Shown: positions 10,701 through 16,005 of the stretch, piece by piece | Layout: the number at the start of each line of letters is the position of its first letter | Numbering within the stretch: position 1 is the first letter of the stretch | Source: an uncultured bacterium | GTDB lineage: Bacteria > Bacteroidota > Bacteroidia > Bacteroidales > Paludibacteraceae | DNA: 16,388 nt | NCBI GenBank assembly: GCA_947074225.1 | Contig: CAMTOX010000005.1 | Span: forward strand, 1 to 16,388 | Reading direction: 5' to 3' | Notes under the pieces: generated by a model | Databases searched by the model: none | Told to the model about the DNA's origin: nothing | What the model saw: the letters and a program-made list of their open reading frames with translations, nothing else | Program-made: the position numbers and the translations under genes

Positions 10701-10759
10701 ATAGTGTTAACTCCAAGAAGTGCTATTAGGCAAAATAATAGTAATGTTACGCGTTTCAT
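4706..10759 (-). CDS. Alpha-2-macroglobulin-family protein with embedded TonB-plug domain and intact thioester motif
   Basis: Complete 2017-aa exported protein. The signal peptide is MKRVTLLLFCLIALLGVNTIEA, probably cut before Q23, with no lipobox. An MG2 domain lies at about 198-290 (SKPKYRPNDKVELKLYL; KPYRPGMY), followed by MG-like beta domains sharing PGLHNLRF and YLVGPFP with the downstream paralogue. A diverged CarboxypepD_reg-like domain spans about 1141-1213, ending in EALVLGYS (1219-1226). A SusC-type TonB plug spans about 1249-1337 (VRIRGIGS 1271-1278, YVVDG 1287-1291, YGSRAPGG 1321-1328). No beta-barrel follows. The A2M domain starts at M1362 (YPDNITQW). The alpha-helical thioester domain spans about 1560-1825 with C1571-N-E-Q, the CxEQ thioester motif. 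A C-terminal beta domain like bacterial MG10 spans about 1894-2017. Family members covalently trap attacking proteases, so this one is inferred to act in the periplasm or at the cell surface. It is the first gene of the operon. The role of the plug is unknown. Confidence 0.92.
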   Translation of the reverse strand: MKRVTLLLFCLIALLGVNTIEAQSFQANSLKDSVYVYRLTKKQCKKIANSRYKNPKELMTDYVMAFAKDSVYPELPNGNYLTVEKLNNRWELRNHTVGNLYAQKVIENRLHFKLYDSLGVLVPNAKVWHRGHRIYYNRKNNYYRLSTLHKDGSLLIEHDGIYYFGEFDQDSWKEKMEMKWLDWTERLSERRDQRSEKTKSTYGFVAMSKPKYRPNDKVELKLYLEDNRGKRSSKPIDLILKHKNQNYFGMSNAIQVKDSVIARGVKPYRPGMYCYEFYLTDSLNLVIDQDYVIVPMNNGKELWPIFGKFEYTDYDLKNIETKFTANKELIGAGDTLRINLEVVDVSDMPVYGGKANVIIRCREKRVMGKNKVIYIPDTLWSQEINLNNKYKEELLIPGSVFPNDADIDYTITCIYESSNREEYRKSMRGSWECKSLNIEFQYRLGVLDIKAIHFGKQEKVGAIVKHFSSEEVLLSERWVELPYQDTIPWNVEEVNVICDNGYEESYFITTQEIPIALHLTQENNKILIKSENPAQVPFLYTIKRNNRTIAKGYGNELNREWRVRGKQIYSVKLNYLYGDFLYEGPISIEDYIEVSSNKLSVNVESAKRVTPGSKGEIQFTVTDTKGDGVKHADITACGVNAQLKSNVAPTFFLENKGVEPDGWYQDQYTYLELEDFFATFSLQEFMPELLDKEQEENLDFLYPSGVSIKQHVTNDSTTWIWAHVVENGVYKEPILFWIDNLLFATNIFGNSSREQFQITPGLHNLRFLIPGRMVEVENVPIEAGQRNLIIVNGNAEKSETIVPNSALPITTHSERNFIKSFFDLEQSEIEQVMSHFIEIKGAMGYIYLPHSDERFYLPIAIEYAGQYYHVNPYEKGYSEYKRNRDIDSYLVGPFPHLGRDHSEDLEITIYSDTIAMGRVPLKPNGSYELYNDTFFISTIKGYNPNIIKSNANNNSSYNGFYLLSALKKDIVPVTLESISQKKQELVINNSNSTNSIIAQNIEYTKGIEPYTLSMTIKRDCNLKSVHPLFIYFSSNDSTQPGVFQWFSYSHRPAYPLALADMKMTIVMKDSTSYTQTIKLEQNSNNYIVLDSICTERDSILTKKLLADYRSLIEYYPINYHHKRGIKRGAWNRALQQPTEECVVGVIYYNQNKERLAKVENLTNGEKTMSNQEGEFCMPMQKGDTIQIINKYNTTYKSIYNGGDTIIVILSKPSEVEYDEALVLGYSCNQPEIVHSYMASCELVSGDNVNRKSLAELLEGEVLGLAATNASVRIRGIGSVNSSSSPIYVVDGVIVSGDITTISPDDIDNIAVLNADESMQLYGSRAPGGAIIITSYKGAKNNAETGVVELLGEVFPDEGRNSMRRNFNDVAFELPNIKTDKAGKATVNFTYPDNITQWNGYFIAVGNKKQQVRIEFNNTKSLLDLSARLSMPKFTIEGDSMVAIGQVVNYLSDSITLSERCTTPTDSFSNSIEVDKSHVQYIPVTANATDSLTVSYSIVTQSGYFDGEERTIPILAQGIEINKGTFRIIDNNTPQTLPIDSNYGNTQLFIGNMLSSVIDTELDLVINYIYDCNEQITSKIGALLLKRYYCISKGEPFGGDKELKKLIKLLVKNQNDEHLWGWWGKSRSSEWISYHVITQLLNAQEAGYRVDLDFKKIGIELERQSKQQLSRVRYNANKELSNKCHLLQTLQLLKRLGVKTNYEQYYNEVVTLYDNTTIEERLLEQQTLFAIGLADKMDKDSLLKDMKESLLGSYYWSDEQNKGQRLFSPIPYQGAIFNSLLGYELMKQMGVSADSLAKMQNYFFEMKAQQGWNNTYERYQIAKQLLPDLMKDEETVLKSSAIVNGKTIHELPYSVNLGIANEVTIERIGQAPLFVATYQHNFVSHPNVERNQGFEIESQFVQNSAITNSLTAGEKVELEIKVKVAQMANYVMIEVPIPAGCSYNKEREECNKNEIHREYYKDRVVIFCDQLTEGEHIFTISLLPRFSGAYHLNPAKIELMYFPIFYGNNSMKQIKITE

Positions 10760-10802
10760 ATGCTATTTGGATGATATGACACCATAGGAATTAAATAATG
10801 TT

Positions 10803-10810
10803 CAAATTTA
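10803..10810 (-). promoter_or_regulatory. Candidate Bacteroidota -7 box for the macroglobulin operon
   Basis: Read on the minus strand this is TAAATTTG, a match to the Bacteroidota -7 consensus TAnnTTTG. It lies about 44 bases upstream of the ATG at 10759. I see no good -33 TTTG at 19-21 bp spacing, so the call rests on one short box in AT-rich DNA. Confidence 0.35.
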
Positions 10811-10935
10811 ATAATATTATTCGATATAGTAATGGTTTTTAAGTTATTCTTTTTGTTCTAACAATGAGTTGCTTATTTGTTATTGTGTGGTTGTTTGTCT
10901 ATTCTTGTAATTATGAATAATGCTTTATTGCTACC

Positions 10936-11008
10936 AAAGTCGTTTTAAAGTCGATTCAAAGTCGTACCAAATTCGATTCTAAGCAATCGACTTTGGTACG
11001 ACTTTGAA
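10936..11008. repeat. AAAGTCG iterated boxes with 11-bp period forming a 24-bp-arm palindrome
   Basis: AAAGTCG occurs at 10936, 10947 and 10958, and AAATTCG at 10969, a spacing of exactly 11 bp. The inverted form CGACTTT occurs at 10988 and 10999, again 11 bp apart. The last direct boxes and the inverted boxes form a palindrome: 10955-10978 pairs with 10985-11008 over 24 positions with one mismatch (10972/10991), around a 6-nt loop. Spacing of about one helical turn puts all boxes on one DNA face, which suggests a cooperative protein-binding array. Neither arm is followed by a T-tract, so it does not look like a terminator. The binding factor is unknown. Confidence 0.8.
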
Positions 11009-11122
11009 ACCTTTCATAATGCATTTTGATAGCTATTTGAGGATAATAAAGGTGCTCAATATGTGGTTTGGCTCAATAGAGAGTTTCCTTTTCTGGTTGA
11101 GAGAGATTTAGTATAGCAACAC

Positions 11123-11153
11123 TTTCAATATCACTAAAAAAGCACTATCTTTG
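11123..11153 (+). promoter_or_regulatory. Bacteroidota-type promoter for the ABC-F gene
   Basis: TATCTTTG at 11146-11153 fits the -7 consensus TAnnTTTG. It is preceded at 19-bp spacing by TTTC (11123-11126), a 3 of 4 match to the -33 TTTG. Transcription would begin near 11158-11162, giving a leader of about 90-95 nt before the ATG at 11253. Confidence 0.6.
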
Positions 11154-11166
11154 TAGAAGTTTAGCG

Positions 11167-11256
11167 ATGGTTTATTTCCAACTAGCTAAATGCTTATATG
11201 CGACTCTGATTTACGGAGCCGTTTTTTTATTAATAAAAAATATGCTATTAAGATGA
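11167..11256 (+). CDS. Possible 29-codon hydrophobic leader peptide overlapping the ABC-F start
   Basis: An ATG only 5-9 nt after the predicted transcription start opens a 29-codon frame (MVYFQLAKCLYATLIYGAV... ending NMLLR). Its TGA overlaps the ABC-F ATG as ATGA (11253-11256). It spans the attenuator-like hairpin. Position and overlap suggest translational coupling or a regulatory leader. The peptide is short and could be a chance ORF, and no ribosome binding site is visible. I do not recognise it. Confidence 0.25.
   Translation: MVYFQLAKCLYATLIYGAVFLLIKNMLLR
11201..11228 (+). terminator. Attenuator-like hairpin with T7 tract in the ABC-F leader
   Basis: CGACTCTG (11201-11208) can pair with CGGAGCCG (11214-11221) around loop ATTTA, with one A-C mismatch and one T-G wobble, and is followed directly by seven T (11222-11228). 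It has the form of an intrinsic terminator but lies inside the 5' leader, between promoter and start codon. That is where an attenuator would act. Stem strength is moderate. Confidence 0.4.
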
Positions 11257-12887
11257 TTTCTGTTGATGCATTGGCAGTAGAGTTTGGTGCTACTACCTTG
11301 TTTAAAGATATTTCCTTTGTAATAAATCCTACCGATCGTATAGCCCTAATGGGTAAAAATGGTGCCGGGAAATCTACCTTGCTTAAGATTCTTGCAGGGG
11401 TGCGCGAACCTAATCGTGGCTCTATATCGGCTCCCGATGGTACCATTATAGCCTATTTGCCACAGCATCTATTGTTGGAGGATAACCGTACCGTTTTTGA
11501 AGAGGCTGCTCAAGCTTTTGCTGAGGTGAATGCTATGGAAACGCGAATCAATGAGATTAACCATGAGTTGGAAACACGTACTGACTATGAAAGCGATGCT
11601 TATATGCAGCTCATTGAAGAGGTGTCGCATTTGAGCGAACGTTTCTACTCTATTGAGGAGCGTAACTACGATGCCGACATTGAGAAAACTTTGCAAGGGT
11701 TAGGTTTTAAACGCAGTGATTTTACACGTAACACCTCAGAGTTTAGTGGCGGATGGCGCATGCGTATAGAGTTGGCCAAGATGCTCTTGAGAAACCCGGA
11801 TCTTATCTTGCTCGATGAGCCTACCAACCACTTGGATATTGAGTCTATTCAATGGCTGGAGCAGTTTCTTATTACTTCAAATAAGGCAGTGATGGTGATT
11901 AGTCACGACCGTGCTTTTGTGGATAATATTACCAATCGGACCATTGAGGTAACTATGGGGCGTATTTATGACTATAAGACCAATTATTCACACTATTTGC
12001 AATTACGCGAAGAGCGACGTGAACAACAACAACGTGCTTACGACGACCAGCAAAAGATGATTGCCGAAACTACTGAGTTTATAGAACGCTTTAAAGGCAC
12101 TTATTCTAAAACATTGCAGGTGCAGAGCCGAGTTAAGATGTTGGAGAAGTTAGAGATTATTGAGGTCGACGAGGTCGATACATCTTCATTGCGCCTGAAG
12201 TTTCCACCTGCGCCACGTTCGGGAAACTACCCTGTGGCAACCGACCGTTTAGAGAAACATTATGACGAGAAGCAGGTGTTCGACAATGTAAACTTCACTA
12301 TTGAGCGCGGTGAGAAGATAGCATTTGTGGGAAAGAATGGTGAGGGTAAATCTACATTGGTTAAATGTATTATGAACGAGATTGAACATGGTGGCGAACT
12401 TTTATTAGGTCATAATGTTAAGATAGGCTATTTTGCTCAGAACCAAGCGTCGCTTTTGGATGAGGAGTTGACCGTATTTCAAACCATTGACGATATTGCC
12501 GTGGGCGATATTCGTACAAAAATTCGCGATATCCTTGGGGCATTTATGTTTGGTCGTGACGATGTCGATAAGAAGGTGAAAGTGCTTTCCGGAGGAGAGC
12601 GTCAGCGTTTGGCTATGATAAAGCTACTGCTTGAACCGGTAAACTTATTGATTCTCGATGAGCCTACCAATCATTTGGATATGCGTACTAAAGATGTGTT
12701 GAAACAAGCGTTGAAAGAGTTTGATGGTACCTTAATTGTTGTATCTCACGACCGTGACTTCTTGGATGGTTTAACCACTAAGGTGTTCGAGTTTGGAAAC
12801 GGACGTGTAGTAGAGCATTTGGAAGATATTTATGGATTCTTACGCAAGAAACAGATGGAGAATCTACGCGAGATAGAACGTAAATAG
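11253..12887 (+). CDS. ABC-F family ATPase (ribosome-associated, non-transporter)
   Basis: 544 aa with two ABC domains and no membrane segment. Domain 1 has Walker A GKNGAGKST (34-42), signature FSGG (164-167) and Walker B LILLDEPTNHLD with catalytic E189. A charged linker (about 245-325; REERREQQQ, then SRVKMLEKL) matches the P-site-tRNA-interacting region of ABC-F proteins. Domain 2 has Walker A GKNGEGKST (360-368), signature LSGG (445-448) and D469-E470. Family members bind the ribosomal E site and tune translation, and some protect against antibiotics. The length and lack of a C-terminal coiled-coil tail suggest a YbiT-like housekeeping class rather than Uup, but this is not certain. An in-frame ATG at 11190 lies 63 bp upstream. 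I chose 11253 because the protein then begins MISVDALAV, the usual start of domain 1, and the extra residues would be encoded by the leader hairpin. It ends in TAG. Confidence 0.93.
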   Translation: MISVDALAVEFGATTLFKDISFVINPTDRIALMGKNGAGKSTLLKILAGVREPNRGSISAPDGTIIAYLPQHLLLEDNRTVFEEAAQAFAEVNAMETRINEINHELETRTDYESDAYMQLIEEVSHLSERFYSIEERNYDADIEKTLQGLGFKRSDFTRNTSEFSGGWRMRIELAKMLLRNPDLILLDEPTNHLDIESIQWLEQFLITSNKAVMVISHDRAFVDNITNRTIEVTMGRIYDYKTNYSHYLQLREERREQQQRAYDDQQKMIAETTEFIERFKGTYSKTLQVQSRVKMLEKLEIIEVDEVDTSSLRLKFPPAPRSGNYPVATDRLEKHYDEKQVFDNVNFTIERGEKIAFVGKNGEGKSTLVKCIMNEIEHGGELLLGHNVKIGYFAQNQASLLDEELTVFQTIDDIAVGDIRTKIRDILGAFMFGRDDVDKKVKVLSGGERQRLAMIKLLLEPVNLLILDEPTNHLDMRTKDVLKQALKEFDGTLIVVSHDRDFLDGLTTKVFEFGNGRVVEHLEDIYGFLRKKQMENLREIERK

Positions 12888-12961
12888 ACTGTAACGAAAC
12901 TGTAGAAGTTAAGAAGTAAACATCTATTTTCTTTTTGAAGAGGTAGAAGATAAATGATAAG

Positions 12962-13007
12962 AAAAAGAGTTGGGAGTTTCAATAATAGAAACTCCCAACT
13001 CTTTTTT
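12962..13007. terminator. Bidirectional intrinsic terminator, perfect 19-bp stem
   Basis: 12962-12980 pairs without mismatch with 12988-13006 around the 7-nt loop AATAATA. The core is GAGTTGGGAGTTTC. A T6 run (13002-13007) ends the plus-strand copy and the A5 run (12962-12966) gives a T5 run on the minus strand. It lies between the convergent ABC-F gene (stop at 12887) and the small unknown gene (stop at 13029), so it can end both transcripts. Confidence 0.9.
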
Positions 13008-13028
13008 AATGGATTAGATACATGGTTG

Positions 13029-13484
13029 TTATGTTTCGAAAAACTCATCGTATTCATAGTTCTCGAAAACATACTCAACAAAATTATTCACTGTTGGACG
13101 CATTATAAATGGTCCATATTCAAGTCTTAGTCCGGGGTGATTTACTTGAACCACACTCCACTCTGCCTCCTCGTTAATGTCGCTAAGGCTCTTTTCAAGA
13201 GTATAATAGGTAGCACTTTGAGATAAATAGTCGAAAAAAATTAAGCCAAATATTGGCTTTTCATTATACGATGTCTCACCAAAATGATAAATACCTACCG
13301 ATTTATACTCCGAGAGTGGCCGATGTTCTATAATAATGTCTTGCCAATAGTTGAAGGCCTCGCTCTCTTTGTAGGTGTTGCGTAGATAATGTTTATCTAC
13401 CATGTGGTGTTGCTCCTCTTTACCCTGATTGTATGAATCTACCAGCTCTGGTAATAGCTGGTAAGCCAAATCATAGGTTGTCAT
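13029..13484 (-). CDS. Hypothetical acidic soluble protein, 151 aa
   Basis: I do not recognise a family. The protein starts MTTYDLAYQLLPELVDSYNQ and is rich in Glu, Asp and Tyr, especially at the C-terminus (FENYEYDEFFET). It has no signal peptide, no membrane segment and no obvious catalytic motif. The middle (GIYHFGETSYNEKPIFGLIFFDY) looks like beta strands and the ends look helical, so a small mixed fold is likely. The ATG at 13484 is the first in the frame and no better start is visible. It is convergent to the ABC-F gene and monocistronic in this window. The length, even codon use and a shared terminator support a real gene. It is presumably cytoplasmic. Confidence 0.75.
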   Translation of the reverse strand: MTTYDLAYQLLPELVDSYNQGKEEQHHMVDKHYLRNTYKESEAFNYWQDIIIEHRPLSEYKSVGIYHFGETSYNEKPIFGLIFFDYLSQSATYYTLEKSLSDINEEAEWSVVQVNHPGLRLEYGPFIMRPTVNNFVEYVFENYEYDEFFET

Positions 13485-13599
13485 GAATGTAATAAGGTTA
13501 AGATTATTTTTGATTAGTTTAAAATCGACGCTGTTAATAACTATATAATTACTTTTCTATAATATTAAATTAATATTTATTTCCAACGCTAAAACAGTC

Positions 13600-13607
13600 C
13601 AAATATA
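13600..13607 (-). promoter_or_regulatory. Candidate -7 box for the 151-aa gene
   Basis: On the minus strand this reads TATATTTG, matching TAnnTTTG, about 116 bases upstream of the ATG. No -33 TTTG is found at the expected distance, and the surrounding DNA is so AT-rich that a chance match is plausible. Confidence 0.28.
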
Positions 13608-13757
13608 TAAATAAATAGTTATATATTGTATAAAAATTTATTCTTTTTGTATGTTTATTGATTATAAAGGATACTCTAGTTCCATTTTTTTGTGAGCAAG
13701 CTAACTATTGAAACGTGTAAAGATAGGGTATGTTTCTTTCATTAATGGCAAAATAGA

Positions 13758-13806
13758 AGCTCTTGTTTTATAGAGTTTCTCTGTTTGAATCTATAGAACA
13801 AGAGCT
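13758..13806 (-). terminator. Inverted repeat, probable terminator of the Hcp-like/flavoprotein operon
   Basis: AGCTCTTGTTTTATAG (13758-13773) is complementary to CTATAGAACAAGAGCT (13791-13806) with a single T-G wobble, and the stem extends one more A-T pair inward. On the minus strand it follows the stop at 13863 by about 57 bases and is followed by TCTATTTTG, a weak U-tract. A terminator or 3'-end-protecting hairpin is the likeliest role. Confidence 0.5.
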
Positions 13807-13862
13807 ATAATTCTCGAATTGGCCATTGTTAGTCGCTCCGGAAGATATTATCATGTTAAAGG

Positions 13863-14420
13863 TTACTCTTTTTGTTGTTCTTGGTTTACGATGAAATGAT
13901 TTTTTACATCTTCAACTTGATGTACATACTCTTGCTTTAATACTGGATGATTAATACCTGTTTCTGTGGAGAAATGTTGATAATATTCGGGTAGTGAAAA
14001 AGCAGCTAAGATCTCTGCACCATGCAGTGGAAACTCTCTTAATGCTGCTCCCATAACACACGAGGCTCCTTTTGCTCCCGGAGAAGTGGAGAGAAGAAAT
14101 AGTTTTAATTTATGAAAGAGTTTATGTTCGGCACGCGAACACCAGTCGAACATGTTCTTAAATGCCGGAGTATAACTTCCATTATATTCGGCCAATGAGA
14201 GTATAACTAAATTGGCCGATGCTAATTTCTTAGCAAATAATATGGCCTGTTCAGGAATTCCTAAACTACTCTCTAACTCCGGGCTATATATAGGTATAGG
14301 GAAGTTGTTTAAATCTAATAGTTCTATCTGTGCTCCTTCAAACAGATGTGCCGTATAGTTTGCAAAAGCTTTATTTATACTTGTTGTACTGTTGCTTGCG
14401 CCAAATGCTACTATTTTCAT
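13863..14420 (-). CDS. NAD(P)H-dependent FMN reductase-family flavoprotein
   Basis: 185 aa with a flavodoxin-like fold, the usual length for the family. The FMN-phosphate loop is GASNSTTSIN (7-16), close to the family GSxRxxSxN. The flavin-ring loop is LAEYNGSYTPAFKNMFDW (76-93), equivalent to PEYNGSxPxxLKNxxDW. A further conserved loop is STSPGAKGA (111-119). Family members use NAD(P)H to reduce FMN, quinones, azo dyes or metal ions; the true substrate cannot be read from the sequence. It lies 40 bp downstream of the Hcp-like gene on the same strand, so the two are probably cotranscribed. It could supply reduced flavin or electrons to that partner, but this is inference from position only. 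It has no signal peptide, so it is cytoplasmic. It ends in TAA. Confidence 0.88.
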   Translation of the reverse strand: MKIVAFGASNSTTSINKAFANYTAHLFEGAQIELLDLNNFPIPIYSPELESSLGIPEQAILFAKKLASANLVILSLAEYNGSYTPAFKNMFDWCSRAEHKLFHKLKLFLLSTSPGAKGASCVMGAALREFPLHGAEILAAFSLPEYYQHFSTETGINHPVLKQEYVHQVEDVKNHFIVNQEQQKE

Positions 14421-14460
14421 GGTTTTTTCTCTTTGGGTAGAGGAGTTTAATGGCTACTTT

Positions 14461-16005
14461 CTAATGACTCTCTACAACATTAATAAATTTGCAATGATAA
14501 CGTTTTGCAAGTTCTTCTTGCATGGCATTGGTAATGAATGGAGGTGTGGTAGGTCCTAAATATATTTGTTGATACCCCAGCTTAAGCATGGTAATATATA
14601 TGAGAATAGATTTCTCGCTAAACCATGCTAAATGAAACTCTATGGGTAGATCTGTTACCTCTTTAAGTTCTGCCTCTTTTACGAGTTCGTTGAATATAAT
14701 ATGCCATGAGTAGATATCGGCACACTGTCCGGCATCTAAAATTCGAGGCATATTAGCCAACGTACCTAAGTTATCTTGATTAAATTGATATTTAATATTA
14801 CCGGCTGTAAGAATTAGGCAATCTTCTTTTTGTGCCTCTATGAGCTGCTTGTAGAAGCCATATTCATCTTGACCATTATCGCATCCTGCCACAAGTAAAA
14901 GTTTGCTGATGGTTCCATTTTTAATTGATTGTGCCATGCGTGGTAAGAGGTTCATGGTTTGTTGATGTCTAAATCCAATGGTAAGTTCTTTACCATTATT
15001 CTCGGCCGGAGCAGTCATGGTTTTCGCTTTCGCTATTAATTGGCTAAAGTCCCTACTGCTATCTTTATCATTTCTCTCTATGGCATTCCAACTATTTAAG
15101 CTCACACTTCCGGTAGTAAATACTCTGTTACTTAATGGTGAATCGGCATCAATGTAGGGTAGAGGCGAGGTGGTTAACAGAATTGCTCCGCCAAATTTCT
15201 CGAAGTCATTTACATGGTCGCCAATCTCGAATCCATAATTAGCCACTAAATGGCGCTCTTTCTTAAATGCCGGATAGCTATGTGCTCCTAAAAGAGAGTC
15301 GTGGGTGTAGATGTCTACCTCTTGTTCACGGCTCTGCTCTAATAGCTGGTAGAGTGCTTCCATATCTTCGCCGCATACTAATATGCCCGGTTTTTCACCA
15401 TTAACGGTGGCTACTAGTGTGACTTCTGGTATGCCAAAAGCGTTGGTTTTTACTCCATCTAACTGAGTTATTATTTGGAAACCGTCGGCAGCAACCTGCT
15501 CAATAATATTCCAAATGTCGTCGTGAGATTCTATGTTGTTTAGATTTACTATTACCTGCATGAGGTTATGGTAGATATTAGAATCTACTGAAGCAAAAGC
15601 CGAAATCTGTTCGCAATAAGAGGCTAATCCTTTTGTCGCAAAGAGTAAGAAGCGTTTTAGTTCAAACCATTCGCTATCGTTATCTTTAATGATAAACTCA
15701 AAGAGGGCATTGTCTTCCCATGCAGGGTCGTCGTGTGTCGGGAATTTGCTCTGTGAAAGATAGTCGGGATAACTCTCTTCAATCTTCTTGCGAAGCTCTA
15801 AACAGCTTGCTATGGTCGATTCTAAAAGGGCATTATCAAAATTACTATCAATACATGTCATGGCCAATGCGTGGCATAGATAGCGTCCATTTGTTGTTGT
15901 CTCTGCTCCTTTAGTTTCAGCATAAAGTGTTGCCTCGGCAAGGGCTTGGCAACAATACAACAGTTTGTTTTGATGTTGCAGTGGAGTAATACTCAATGTT
16001 TCCAT
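14461..16005 (-). CDS. Hybrid cluster protein (Hcp) homologue lacking most metal-cluster ligands
   Basis: 514 aa, slightly shorter than classical Hcp (about 550), and alignable from about residue 17 to the end. Shared segments include LYQLLEQ, DIYTHDSLLGAHSYP, HLVANYG, LVAGCDNG, DCLILTAGNIKYQFN, MPRILDAGQC and LGPTTPPF. The N-terminal four-cysteine motif that binds the [4Fe-4S] cluster is absent. Compared with the E. coli Hcp ligands as I recall them, H249 is E213, E273 is S237, C317 is P281, C433 is N403 and E492 is S463. Only C405 (C375, the persulfide Cys), C458 (C428) and K494 (K465) remain. A normal hybrid cluster therefore seems impossible, so hydroxylamine or NO reductase activity should not be assumed. 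The 514-codon frame is uninterrupted, which argues for a retained non-canonical role. It is cytoplasmic and the first gene of an operon with a flavin reductase. It ends in TAG. Confidence 0.85.
   Translation of the reverse strand: METLSITPLQHQNKLLYCCQALAEATLYAETKGAETTTNGRYLCHALAMTCIDSNFDNALLESTIASCLELRKKIEESYPDYLSQSKFPTHDDPAWEDNALFEFIIKDNDSEWFELKRFLLFATKGLASYCEQISAFASVDSNIYHNLMQVIVNLNNIESHDDIWNIIEQVAADGFQIITQLDGVKTNAFGIPEVTLVATVNGEKPGILVCGEDMEALYQLLEQSREQEVDIYTHDSLLGAHSYPAFKKERHLVANYGFEIGDHVNDFEKFGGAILLTTSPLPYIDADSPLSNRVFTTGSVSLNSWNAIERNDKDSSRDFSQLIAKAKTMTAPAENNGKELTIGFRHQQTMNLLPRMAQSIKNGTISKLLLVAGCDNGQDEYGFYKQLIEAQKEDCLILTAGNIKYQFNQDNLGTLANMPRILDAGQCADIYSWHIIFNELVKEAELKEVTDLPIEFHLAWFSEKSILIYITMLKLGYQQIYLGPTTPPFITNAMQEELAKRYHCKFINVVESH

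Larger units (their letters stand above)
10760..11252. other. Divergent intergenic region between the macroglobulin operon and the ABC-F gene
   Basis: 493 bp without a convincing conventional gene. From left to right it holds a -7-like box for the leftward operon, an AT-rich stretch (about 10811-10930) with nothing I recognise, an array of AAAGTCG boxes forming a palindrome (10936-11008), a plain stretch (11010-11120), then the promoter, leader ORF and hairpin ahead of the ABC-F gene. The layout is that of a regulatory region serving two diverging transcripts. Confidence 0.7.
13485..13862. other. AT-rich intergenic region, 378 bp
   Basis: No gene is visible. The stretch 13500-13680 is very AT-rich and contains a -7-like box for the leftward small gene. 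The left-facing end holds a long inverted repeat (13757-13807) that may terminate the flavoprotein operon. The remainder (13610-13750) shows nothing I can name. Confidence 0.6.

Noticed and set aside
10936..11008. CRISPR array
   Set aside because: Units are 7 bp with 4-bp gaps, partly inverted, and there are no cas genes or spacers of CRISPR length.
10936..11008. Intrinsic terminator
   Set aside because: Neither side of the palindrome has a T-tract and no gene ends next to it; both neighbours diverge from it.
11190..11252. N-terminal 21-residue extension of the ABC-F protein from the ATG at 11190
   Set aside because: The extension would be encoded by the hairpin and T-tract and has no counterpart in ABC-F proteins. 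The ATG at 11253 gives the usual start of the first ATPase domain.
12830..13081. Minus-strand ORF of 83 codons between the convergent genes
   Set aside because: It overlaps the ABC-F end, the terminator stem and the end of the 151-aa gene in another frame, and its residues look like translated AT-rich non-coding DNA.
14461..16005. Calling this gene hcp (hydroxylamine/NO reductase)
   Set aside because: The cluster ligands needed for that activity are mostly missing, so the symbol would be misleading.
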